This document shows positions 1 through 7,511 of a DNA stretch of 11,647 bases, in pieces. Every line of letters starts with the position of its first letter. Within the stretch, counting starts at the first letter, position 1. The stretch lies in NCBI GenBank assembly GCA_036940085.1, contig JALLBK010001549.1, positions 1 through 11,647 of the forward strand, read 5' to 3'. A model generated the notes under the pieces. It made no database searches. It was given only the letters and a program-made list of their open reading frames with translations, and had not been told where the DNA came from. The translations under genes were made by a program, and so were the position numbers. The stretch comes from Discostella pseudostelligera. Its lineage: Eukaryota; Bacillariophyta; Thalassiosirophyceae; Thalassiosirales; Thalassiosiraceae.

Positions 1-264
1 TCGACACCGACCACCGACACAGTCCATTACTACGATAACGCACTGCGTAATATTGAATGATGATCAAGGTCAACTTCTTGATACATGACGATTCGATCGA
101 ATTATTATGAATGTTTATTCAATGCATTTACAATAATAGTTAAGCATCTGGGAAATAGAGTTAAGTAGTAAGGCAATTCCATCGTTCATGACTGAAGCTG
201 AAGCCCGACATCTCGTTGCAGAGTCAGGAGAACAGAGCACTTCTAAATCATCTCCTATCTCCTA
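1..264. other. Non-coding flank downstream of the fusion gene
   Basis: AT-rich sequence after the TGA stop of the amidotransferase-methyltransferase gene. It presumably holds the 3' untranslated region and terminator. I see no credible coding sequence, RNA gene or repeat. Confidence 0.5.
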
Positions 265-2375
265 TCATTGGATTCGAGAAGAGGGCAATGATAACACATA
301 GAGTGATCCAAACACATCTAGTTCATCGTGCTTCCTCAAGACCGTCGACTCTGTACACGAAAGCGTTTCAAATCCATTCTCCTCGGCCAGTGATCGGATA
401 TACCAACGCTTATGAGCAAATCGAGCACAGCTCTGCATGACAAACCCTGCATCATTCTCCTTGTCATTGGATTCGTCGAGAGATTCATTGACAATCTCGG
501 CTGAAAATGCAAAGGTCCCACCCCTATTCTCAAGACATTTCCTCACAGTGGAAAATATATTTGACAAGTCGCCAATATATGCAAAGAGATCGCAGGCAAA
601 CACAAAATCATATTCCCAACTTCCCTCATAGTCGTCGTGCTCCCAACTTCCCATGTACGTGCCATAATCATCCTTGTGCAGGATGCACTCGGCATCACCC
701 ACGACAATGCGATCATAGCAGCCACGAGCTCGAGCCTCTTTTGCCATTTCGGGATTAAGGTCCAACCCAGTCAAATGTTCTACACATGGACGAAATTGAG
801 CACCGGATTGGCCGGATCCGCATCCAAGATCCACTAGAAACATATCCGAAGCAGAGGGAGAGAGAGAGCAACGATGCGAATAGTGAGGAAAGAAGTTGAA
901 TAACTAATCAATGATGTTGCATTCAATAACTTCATCGTACCTGCCCTTTCCGCCCAAACAACCGAGCAATCCTTCCCAATCGCCTTGCATACCGATTCAA
1001 ATAAAAATTTCGGAATATTATACTGATATCGATGAGGACAGATCTCACCACGTGGAATAGCCCGTGACGATAACCCTCGTCCACGTCGTTCAATGCCCGC
1101 ACATTCCCATGGTCGTGAGTAGGGTAATCCATTATCAAACATGAGTAGCTGCCCGCGTTTCAATTCCTTCCACTGCTCATTGGACGTTAATGGCTTGGTG
1201 GCAATAATCGCCACCCGATCGATCGGTCCATTCGTTTCATTGAAATTCACCGAATAATCCTCATCCTTCAATCGTGCCGTACTAAATGGCGGACTTCGTA
1301 CCAAGTAATGCAATCCATTCCACACAGTGCTGCCCTCTCTTGAACCTGGCCAACTAAACGCAAACAAGGTAAAGTTGCCACATCCCAATAGAAAGTTGAG
1401 TATCGTTTCCTTCTCATGACCACGAACGATTTCACAGCATAGCTTTTGAATTGCCTCATATAGGACAGGAAGGGTGGGTAAGGTCTTGAATTCGGATCGT
1501 AATGCATTGAGCATGGCACAAAAGACTGCCTCGGAGTCGGTATCTCCCACGGGATGATAGATTGCTTCGGTACAACTACCTAACATGGGCATGTGTGTTG
1601 TTCCCATTGTTGTTGTGGATACAGAAGTAGTCATAGTAGGTGTAGAGGCACACTCTGCCGTCGTCTCTCTCTCCTCGCCACCCTGCTGGTGCTGTGCGAC
1701 ATTGTTCTTCATTGGCGATGATGTTGATGACGACGATGCTGATGAATATGTGGATGAAAAATTAGGAACATCCCCATTATGTGCAAAAGTCCATTGAATA
1801 CCCCACATCTCTCGTTGATACGGATGGACATTCTCCAATGATACCGAGCCCTGTGTGGCATACCGGATATGTGCCATCATATTCAGTGTTTTAATTGGAT
1901 ATTTCGAGACCATATCGGCGATGGGCGATTGGGCACAGGGTAATGTGTCATGGAAGGTGCGGACACCGCGACCTTCGTAGATGGCGACTCCCCATCCATG
2001 GGCGTGTATGTCGGTGTTGCCACCTCGACATTTGAATCCTCTGTTGAAGAGAAGTGTGATATGGAGAGATAACACAATCAGAGCAAGCGGGGGGAGGAGA
2101 TGTGAGGTTGATGGGATTGAGAGAACTGTTGATGGCATTGCAATGATGTGCCAGAACAACAGTTGCCACTTACCTAAACGAGAAATTGAAATCCGTAGGC
2201 GTGGCACAGTTCATTCCCATGAGCCTTTTTTATTCATTGGAGGAAAAAAGAAACCATGCAAATCGAAAGTAATGATGTCGATACACATGATGATGTGAGA
2301 GTGCGATTCAATCAATTGACGTTCCATGCACCGAACCGACGATGCGATGAAATAGTAATGCACTTACTGACACAT
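265..2375 (-). CDS. Class II glutamine amidotransferase (YafJ type) fused to a SAM-dependent methyltransferase, four exons
   Basis: Proposed exons on the minus strand are 2375-2368, 2224-2174, 2040-941 and 833-265; together they are 1728 nt, exactly 575 codons plus a TGA stop. Spliced, the protein starts MCQLMGMNCATPTDFNFSF and then RGFKCRGG, which follows the E. coli YafJ pattern closely. Cys2 is the expected N-terminal nucleophile after Met removal. Other amidotransferase landmarks are HGWG (34-37), AHIRYAT (76-82), FAHNGD (105-110, with the oxyanion-hole Asn-Gly) and GDTDSE (185-190). Residues about 115-178 are a Ser/Thr-rich insert absent from YafJ. From about 355 a class I methyltransferase follows: YNIPKFLFESV lead-in, SAM motif VDLGCGSGQ (387-395), acidic loop GLDLNP (409-414), then FACDLFAYIGDL and FAHKRWYIRSLAEENGF, typical of COG4976 methyltransferases, here without TPR repeats. 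The family hydrolyses glutamine or gamma-glutamyl groups; the real substrate is unknown. Domain assignments are firm; that one mRNA joins them is inferred from the frame-perfect third intron. Confidence 0.85.
834..940 (-). other. Intron 3 (107 nt), between the amidotransferase and methyltransferase parts
   Basis: Donor GGCAG|GTACGA at 940 and acceptor TTTCTAG ending at 834, preceded by a CT-rich tract at about 848-868. Splicing gives GCA G|TG GAT CTT, that is Ala-Val-Asp-Leu-Gly, restoring SAM-binding motif I in frame with the upstream amidotransferase exon. Unspliced, the amidotransferase frame runs into unrelated hydrophobic sequence. Confidence 0.8.
2041..2173 (-). other. Intron 2 (133 nt), amidotransferase-methyltransferase gene
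   Basis: Donor AG|GTAAGT at 2173-2168 and acceptor CAACAG ending at 2041. Splits the Arg20 codon (AG|A). It joins FNFSFR to GFKCRGG, reproducing the family's continuous N-terminal sequence. Confidence 0.82.
2225..2367 (-). other. Intron 1 (143 nt), amidotransferase-methyltransferase gene
   Basis: Donor GTAAGT at 2367-2362; acceptor AG at 2226-2225 after an A-rich stretch. Interrupts the Gln3 codon after its second base. The acceptor lacks a strong pyrimidine tract immediately before it, but a C/T-rich run (TTTCTTTTTTCC) lies about 15-30 nt upstream. Confidence 0.72.
2368..2375 (-). other. Coding micro-exon 1 of the amidotransferase-methyltransferase gene
   Basis: The 8 nt ATGTGTCA are followed directly by a consensus donor GTAAGT (2367-2362). 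Joined to the next exon they read Met-Cys-Gln-Leu-Met-Gly-Met, matching the YafJ-family start Met-Cys-Glu-Leu-Leu-Gly-Met. The nucleophile codon TGT is inside this micro-exon. Without it the second exon meets an in-frame TAA just upstream and the protein would lack its catalytic cysteine. Any 5' untranslated part of this exon is unknown. Confidence 0.78.
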
Positions 2376-3035
2376 CCTTCCGTCTTTTCCTCTCAAAATG
2401 TCAATAGATCTAATATGCGATAGTCACTATGCAATGCAATGATGCTCTCCCTCTCATATGATGCCTCGATCAATGGGAACGATTACGATATTGTATGATG
2501 GAATTGGTGGTGCGTGGTCCGTCGCGTCGGACTTCTCTGTAGAGTTCGGCCATGCAAAAAAAATCTAGGGCGCTATCAAATTCGATTTTAAACTTCGAGA
2601 AGGCTTCGCGCCAAAAGTTGGAAAATTGGCGGGAAGAGAGAGAGCGACGAAAAAGACAGACGACAAGAAAATAAAGAGTGCTGCTGCTGCATCGCATCGT
2701 CAGCAACAGCGACCATCGCCATCGACATCGACCATGGCGTCCGTCGAAGCATTTACCAGAGTACGTAGCCATGGCAACCTATGCGCTGCGACCAACAAAG
2801 CAATAAACACCGAATCATCAAAACAGCTCTCGAGTTTGTCATAGAGCTCGGATATCCTGATATCTAATCAGTTGCTTCGCGGCTCTCTTCATATCATTGA
2901 TGGCCCAGTGTGCACCGACGGGCTCCGATCAGCATCACCTCTCAGTCACCCAACAATACTCTCTTGGAGAATCATCCCGACTTTAGACAATAACATCATT
3001 CTCCTCCTTCAAATCAACCAAATAGTAACAACAAC
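2376..3035. promoter_or_regulatory. Divergent intergenic region between the fusion gene and COX15
   Basis: This 660-nt region separates two genes transcribed away from each other, so it must contain both promoters and both 5' untranslated regions. Its centre holds two E2F-like sequences (about 2605-2636). Between those and the COX15 start lie a GCT/GCA-rich stretch and short upstream ATGs at 2734 (36 codons) and 2781 (28 codons), which could be upstream ORFs if transcription starts far enough out. No credible protein or RNA gene is visible. Confidence 0.5.
2605..2636. promoter_or_regulatory. Pair of E2F-like motifs
   Basis: The sequence holds TTCGCGCCAAAA (2605-2616; reverse complement TTTTGGCGCGAA) and, about 10 nt on, TTGGCGGGAAG (2626-2636). 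Both fit the eukaryotic E2F/DP core (TTTSSCGC / TTGGCGGGAA) and they lie in opposite orientations. This is a motif match by eye; which of the two genes it would control is unknown. Confidence 0.35.
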
Positions 3036-4511
3036 ATGGCATCACCATCCACTTTACCAACATCCATCTACACCAAGGGTCTACCCCTGCTCACATCTCC
3101 AACCCTTAATCCCCACGCCACCGTTGGCAAATGGCTCCTCTCCACCTCCTCACTCGTCTTTGCCATGGTCCACATTGGCGGTGTCACCCGTTTAACCAAA
3201 TCAGGACTATCCATGACCAATTGGCAAATACTAGGGTCTCGTCCACCTCTCACGCATGACGAATGGCTTACTGAATTTGATCGGTACAAAACGTTTCCTG
3301 AATGGGAACAACGACAAAGTATGACATTGGACGAATTCAAATATATTTATTATTGGGAATGGGGACATCGTATGATGGGACGATTTGTGGGGGTAGTATT
3401 TGGGGGAGGATGGGTTTATTTTACATGGATACATCTACCTTCGTCTACCACACTTGTTACTGCACCGACAACTTCACTTCCGACAATGTCATCCATTCAA
3501 CTACCAAAGAATCTCACCTCCGCTATTCCGCCAGGATATCAATCTCGTTTAGCACTCTTATTTGCCATGGGGGGAACACAGGGCCTGGTAGGATGGTGGA
3601 TGGTGAAATCCGGTTTGGGTGATGATCGACGTGGTGATCGGAATGAGATCCGTGTTAGTCCCTACCGACTTGCCACTCATTTAGGAATGGCCGTGGCTAC
3701 CTATTCAGTACTGCTGTGGACTGGACTGGGAGTGCTATCGCATCCTGTGGATTCGTATGTTGCCTCGACTTCTGCGTCCGCTAAGGCCAGCAGCACAACT
3801 GCCACCACAACAGTTGCTTCTACTGAAAAAGTAGGTCTATCCATGCTCCAACAATACACGAAGAATCTAACCCCCGCAGCATTGCAACATGCTCAACGAA
3901 CACGTATTGGTGTTGTTTCCACCGTGGGTCTAACTGGTCTTACCATTCTTTCGGGTGCCTTTGTTGCTGGGAATGATGCAGGAAATGCTTACAATACCTA
4001 TCCTTTAATGAATGGTCAGCTCATTCCATGGGAAGAAATGATTGATCCGACAAAAGTACCACAATGGCGAAACCTCTTTGAGACTACGGCGACTGTGCAG
4101 TGGAATCATCGATTGTTGGGTACATGTACGGCGTTGAGTGCATTGGGAGTGGCGGGATATGGTCTATTCACGAAACAAGGTGTTGTTGGTAGTAGGAGCA
4201 TCACACCCCAAGTGCAACGAGGACTCATGGCGTTGGGCACTGCTGCCACGGCACAAATGTCGCTGGGAATCGCTACACTGTTAAATTACGTTCCCATCAC
4301 TCTCGCGGCGAGTCATCAACTGGGAAGTCTCGTTGTGTTGACCTGTGGGATATACACTGCACACTCATTGAGATATGCTGGACGAAGGGTGGTGTCGAAG
4401 GTGGTAGTAGAGACGGGAGCTATCCAAAATTTGGTTGCTGTTCGAAGCGCTGGTGGCGGTGGTGCAATGCAAAAAGGCGCAGCTGTCATGTCGGAAGTGT
4501 CCAGTATTTAG
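3036..4511 (+). CDS. COX15: Heme A synthase, COX15/CtaA family
   Basis: A 491-residue intronless ORF. COX15 oxidises the C8 methyl of heme O to the formyl of heme A, the cofactor of cytochrome c oxidase, in the mitochondrial inner membrane. The four conserved heme-ligand histidines are in their family contexts: EWGHRMMGR (His111), RLATHLGM (His215), QWNHRLLGT (His358) and AASHQLGSL (His427). Also typical are GGVTRLTKSGLSM (48-60), the TFPEW/MTLDEFKYIYYWE loop, WWMVKSGL and SGAFVAGNDAGNAYNTYP (306-323). About eight membrane segments are expected from the family. Two Ser/Thr-rich inserts (about 137-165 and 238-270) lengthen the loops. The start at 3036 has a good context (AACAACATGGC), but the 30 residues before the first membrane segment hold few arginines, so the mitochondrial presequence is weak or atypical. 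It converges on the first globin, 81 nt stop to stop. Confidence 0.96.
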   Translation: MASPSTLPTSIYTKGLPLLTSPTLNPHATVGKWLLSTSSLVFAMVHIGGVTRLTKSGLSMTNWQILGSRPPLTHDEWLTEFDRYKTFPEWEQRQSMTLDEFKYIYYWEWGHRMMGRFVGVVFGGGWVYFTWIHLPSSTTLVTAPTTSLPTMSSIQLPKNLTSAIPPGYQSRLALLFAMGGTQGLVGWWMVKSGLGDDRRGDRNEIRVSPYRLATHLGMAVATYSVLLWTGLGVLSHPVDSYVASTSASAKASSTTATTTVASTEKVGLSMLQQYTKNLTPAALQHAQRTRIGVVSTVGLTGLTILSGAFVAGNDAGNAYNTYPLMNGQLIPWEEMIDPTKVPQWRNLFETTATVQWNHRLLGTCTALSALGVAGYGLFTKQGVVGSRSITPQVQRGLMALGTAATAQMSLGIATLLNYVPITLAASHQLGSLVVLTCGIYTAHSLRYAGRRVVSKVVVETGAIQNLVAVRSAGGGGAMQKGAAVMSEVSSI

Positions 4512-4592
4512 TGATGCAGCTAGTATCAGATGACAAAAATCCTCGTTATGTACATGAACCCAGTATGCTATGTCCTCTTAGCCACTTCATCT

Positions 4593-5024
4593 CTACTCAG
4601 ACGATTTCTTTTCCTCTACATTACCCATCATCGCATCACTCAGCACACCATAAATTAATGCCCAAGTATCCTTGTGCGCCTCGTCCCAGCTGTCCCCCAG
4701 CCCCTTCTCTAAAGTGTCCAATAACGCCGCACCCACAGTCCCATACATTGATGGGGTCACATTGTACTTCACCGTATGTCGTATGCCAAGATTTCTAATC
4801 TCAGGAAGAAATTTATCTAAAATCGTCAGGCTATTCACTGCAAGGGACATCATATTTATCAACTTCTTCTTTTGACTTGCCATATCTTCCGGAAATAAGG
4901 TTCGTAGAGACGGATCGAGCTCAAATATTTTGTTGTAAAATTGGTCGGCGACATTGTCTCCGTCGGGTAGAACTTTTGCCCAGCTGGTCTGTGCAAGCGT
5001 AACATGCTCTGGTGTCAGCGGCAT
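4593..5024 (-). CDS. Single-domain globin, copy 1
   Basis: A 143-residue intronless globin of the bacterial-type single-domain (flavohemoglobin-related) group, binding heme and probably O2 or NO. Compared with Vitreoscilla hemoglobin it has Tyr30 at B10 (QFYNKIF), Phe44 at CD1 (LRTLFP), Gln51 at E7 (SQKKKL), the proximal His83 at F8 (IRHTV) and Tyr94 (SMYGTVG); the 32-residue E7-F8 spacing is the same. LLDTLEKGLGDSWDE and W121 mark the G/H region. There is no FAD/NAD reductase domain and no targeting peptide, so a cytosolic protein is likely. I chose the ATG at 5024 rather than 5048 because it aligns exactly with the start of copy 2 and gives the same length. Role (NO detoxification, O2 handling or sensing) cannot be read from sequence. 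Confidence 0.93.
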   Translation of the reverse strand: MPLTPEHVTLAQTSWAKVLPDGDNVADQFYNKIFELDPSLRTLFPEDMASQKKKLINMMSLAVNSLTILDKFLPEIRNLGIRHTVKYNVTPSMYGTVGAALLDTLEKGLGDSWDEAHKDTWALIYGVLSDAMMGNVEEKKSSE

Positions 5025-5375
5025 GATGTTTATCGGAAGGGATAGCAATAGTAGTGGATTGTATCAGTGTCAGAGTTCCGATGGTGAGAATGAGTATCTA
5101 TCGTGGGCTGTGGTAATGATAACAGAGATAGCCGACGTGTTTTCACAACCTGATCATCATCATAGTGCTGTATCTATCTGAGAGATGACAATCGGCATGG
5201 CATAATATTATGGTAGGAGTAGATAATAATATGGCATGATAATAATATGGTATGGCCGGCAACGATGCTGATGATGTGGTGAGATTTTTGTTCCATCGGT
5301 TGATTGTTGATTGAGTGTTGTTGAGGTTGCGATGACGACGAGGTCGCGCATCTTGCATCTTTACACATCACGCAT

Positions 5376-5409
5376 TCATCATCATCATCATCATCTGCTG
5401 CTGCTGCTC
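5376..5409. repeat. Compound trinucleotide microsatellite (TCA)n-(GCT)n
   Basis: About six copies of TCA followed immediately by about five copies of CTG/GCT. It lies about 350 nt upstream of the start of globin copy 1. Confidence 0.85.
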
Positions 5410-5546
5410 CTGTACTAAATTATGCCGTAGGAGTATGTCGTACGGCTAGTCGCAGTTCAAGGCATTTGGCTCTCTGCAAGATGGACAAATGCCACGTCGA
5501 ATCGTTTCTCTCGTTTGCCGGCACTTTTTCATCGCCCATTCAGAGA

Positions 5547-5600
5547 TTCCACCTGGCACTTTGCTTCCACCTGGCACTTTGCTTCCACCTGGAAGTTTCC
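5547..5600. repeat. 18-bp direct repeat, two perfect copies and one partial
   Basis: TTCCACCTGGCACTTTGC occurs at 5547-5564 and again without a break at 5565-5582; a third, diverged copy (TTCCACCTGGAAGTTTCC) occupies 5583-5600. Non-coding. Confidence 0.9.
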
Positions 5601-5613
5601 GACCTACTCCTAC

Positions 5614-5648
5614 TGGCTGCTGGCTGCTGGCTGCTGGCTGCTGGCTGC
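5614..5648. repeat. Heptamer tandem repeat (TGGCTGC)5
   Basis: Five perfect head-to-tail copies of TGGCTGC, followed by degenerate ATGCTGGGCT-like sequence to about 5695. It lies just beyond the 18-bp repeat. A repeat unit not divisible by three is consistent with non-coding DNA. Confidence 0.92.
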
Positions 5649-6119
5649 ATGCTGGGCTTATGCTGGGGCTTGGAATGCATGCAGGGCTTGGCGGGGAAGG
5701 CGGCAGGCATCAGCCAGAGAGGGAATTCAGTGAATTCACTAAAATTTCACTATTCACTATCAATAATTGCTAATTGCGCTGAAGAAGATGTCGTCGCTTC
5801 ACCAACAACCTTTTGTTCTGCTTGCTCCCCTCGTTTGCGGAAAGTCATGCAATCAACAGTAGTACTCTTCGATGGCCACCATCTCAAATAATAAGGGCAA
5901 TTGCGTTTACTTTATACAACTGTATGATCAACCTACCGTTCATCGTCTCATCCTGATTATTAGAATAAGTAACAATCAAAAGCGAACATCACTCATTGCT
6001 CACTACTTGATGCAAGCTTCCCCAATATTGATGTCCCTAAGCTTCAATCGATGTGGCTCATACCGATGGGTGCACGGCATGAAGTTGTTGTTAGATCGGT
6101 CGCAAACCGCGAACATCGT

Positions 6120-6551
6120 CTAATCATCTGTTTTCTTTTCTTCTCCGGCCTCGATCATTGTACTGCTCAGAAGGCCATAGACCACTGTCCACGCTTCCTT
6201 GTGCTCTTCGTCCCAGCTGTCTCCCAGCCCCTTCTCCAAAGTATCCAAGAGCGCCGCACCCACTGTTCCATACATTTCTGGGGTAACCTTGAAATACACA
6301 GCGTGGCGTCTACCTAGATTCTGCACCTCGGGAAGAAATTTATCCAAAATTGTAAGGCTGTTCACCGCGAGAGAGATCATGGCCATTAGCTTTTTCTTCT
6401 GATTCGTCATGTCTACCGGGAAGAGTGGTCGAAGAGTATTATCGAGCTCGAATAGTTTGCCGTAGAAGAGGTCGGCGGCAGTGTCGGCGATTGGGACTAC
6501 CTTGGCCCAACTCGTTTGGACAAGTTTTAGTTGTTCTGGAGATAACGACAT
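6120..6551 (-). CDS. Single-domain globin, copy 2
   Basis: A 143-residue intronless paralogue of the globin at 4593-5024, same strand, with 96 of 143 identical residues in my ungapped hand alignment. Key positions are kept: Tyr30 (B10), Phe44 (CD1), Gln51 (E7), His83 (F8), Tyr94. The segments LAVNSLTILDKFLPE (61-75) and MYGTVGAALLDTLEKGLGDSWDE (93-115) are nearly or fully identical, while the stretch right around the proximal His differs (RRHAVYFKV here against IRHTVKYNV) as do residues 20-30 and the acidic/lysine C-tail. Head-to-tail arrangement with copy 1 indicates tandem duplication. No targeting signal; cytosolic location is likely. Confidence 0.94.
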   Translation of the reverse strand: MSLSPEQLKLVQTSWAKVVPIADTAADLFYGKLFELDNTLRPLFPVDMTNQKKKLMAMISLAVNSLTILDKFLPEVQNLGRRHAVYFKVTPEMYGTVGAALLDTLEKGLGDSWDEEHKEAWTVVYGLLSSTMIEAGEEKKTDD

Positions 6552-7511
6552 GATATTATTTCTATTGCTGTGTGTGGTGGTGAGTGGTGAGTGGTGACCG
6601 ATGGTATGGTTTTATTATCGCCGCTGCGCTCGGGATGATATCGCCGCGTCCCCGCTGTCGTCAAAATGAATTTGTGAACTAGTAATAATTGCCGAAATGA
6701 ATCGGATGAAGTTCGTTAATCTTCTGTTGCGCACAAACCAGCAGTGAATCTATTGATCGTCTTCGGTGGAATGTTGGTAGGAGTACCATACCACCACCAC
6801 TCAATTCATCCATGCCTTGTGAGAGCATGAATAATTAATTGAAGCGGCCGCTTTCGCTTCCGGCCTCCGGCAGAAATGAGAGCATCGGAGCATCGACCAC
6901 AGTGACAGCTTCTCGGAAAGGATGAAGAGGTCATCATGATGCGTCATTTCATCCCCTCCGCTCGCGTCTCTCCCGTTTGTCCTTCTGCTTTTCCCTTTTG
7001 CCCCATATCGTACTTCAAGGTACTTCTGCATTCTGTGGCTGTGGCCACGTCGCTGCAAGGTGCTACGGCACTAGGGAAACGGACAGACTGAGCCATACGT
7101 CATTGTGGCGTTCATCGTCCGTCCGTCGGACGAAAGCGGGCTGGGCGGACGACGGATGGACTGCTGCATGCATGCGTCCCCCGCCCCTGCCTTCCACGTG
7201 TTCATATCTGACGATAAATGAAGTTCGGTGGAGCACTCGCTACGATATGTAGCTCGAGAGATAACTCTAGAGGTAGCTGCCGCGCTATTGTGTATTGAAA
7301 GAGATGATGCATCCTGCATTGAGGCATATTCAATTTAAGCATAGGAATGTACTGAGTTAGACAACATACAAACATTGTTGGTCTGTCGTCTGTCATTTTC
7401 GGCCAGAAGCATACGATACCATCCACATCGAAAACTGGAAACCAATATCGTCGTCGGTTATCATACCTCTCTATATCTCTACCTCACTCTTTCACTTTCA
7501 TCGCTTGAAAC
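6552..7511. other. Intergenic region upstream of globin copy 2
   Basis: About 960 nt between the start of globin copy 2 and the 3' end of the MAM33-like gene. It must hold the promoter of globin copy 2 and the 3' region of the MAM33-like gene. Visible details are a CACTCACCAC-type short repeat just upstream of the globin start, a GC-richer stretch at about 6930-7200 with a 7-bp-stem inverted repeat (TCGTCCG 7115-7121 / CGGACGA 7127-7133), a TACGTCA bZIP-like motif near 7097 and a CACGTG box at 7195-7200. I find no convincing protein or RNA gene. Confidence 0.4.

Larger units (their letters stand above)
5025..6119. other. Non-coding spacer between the tandem globins, rich in short repeats
   Basis: About 1.1 kb holding the upstream region of globin copy 1 and the 3' region of copy 2. 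Repeats include a 16-bp tandem duplication GATAATAATATGGYAT (5222-5237, 5238-5253), a TCA run passing into a GCT run (5376-5409), an 18-bp repeat and a TGGCTGC heptamer array, annotated separately. Open frames across 5466-5891 on the plus strand are made of these repeats and show no family resemblance. I see no duplicated globin fragment or mobile element in the spacer. Confidence 0.5.

Noticed and set aside
834..940. Continuation of the amidotransferase frame past 941 to a stop at 834, ending the protein without a methyltransferase
   Set aside because: The sequence after 941 is unrelated hydrophobic residues with a strong GTACGA donor and a CT-tract plus TAG acceptor, and splicing restores motif I exactly.
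2470..2772. 100-codon minus-strand frame between the fusion gene and COX15
   Set aside because: No recognisable domain; Arg/Ser/Cys-rich composition typical of a random frame; it covers the E2F-like motif region.
2626..2867. Possible small gene upstream of COX15 (ATGs at 2626, 2734 and 2781)
   Set aside because: The ATG at 2781 gives a helix-like 28-residue peptide and that at 2734 a basic 36-residue one, but neither matches a family or joins in frame to COX15 by a good splice pair. More likely upstream ORFs or chance.
5466..5891. 141-codon plus-strand open frame in the globin spacer
   Set aside because: It is largely translated 18-bp and 7-bp repeats, is overlapped by two other open frames of the same repeats, and shows no family resemblance.
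5025..6119. Leftover third globin copy in the spacer
   Set aside because: I could not find QKKKL, LTILDKFLPE or MYGTVGAALL-encoding sequence in any frame of this stretch.
6801..7319. Several 80-90 codon frames on both strands upstream of globin copy 2
   Set aside because: None shows a domain, signal peptide or plausible composition, and they overlap one another.
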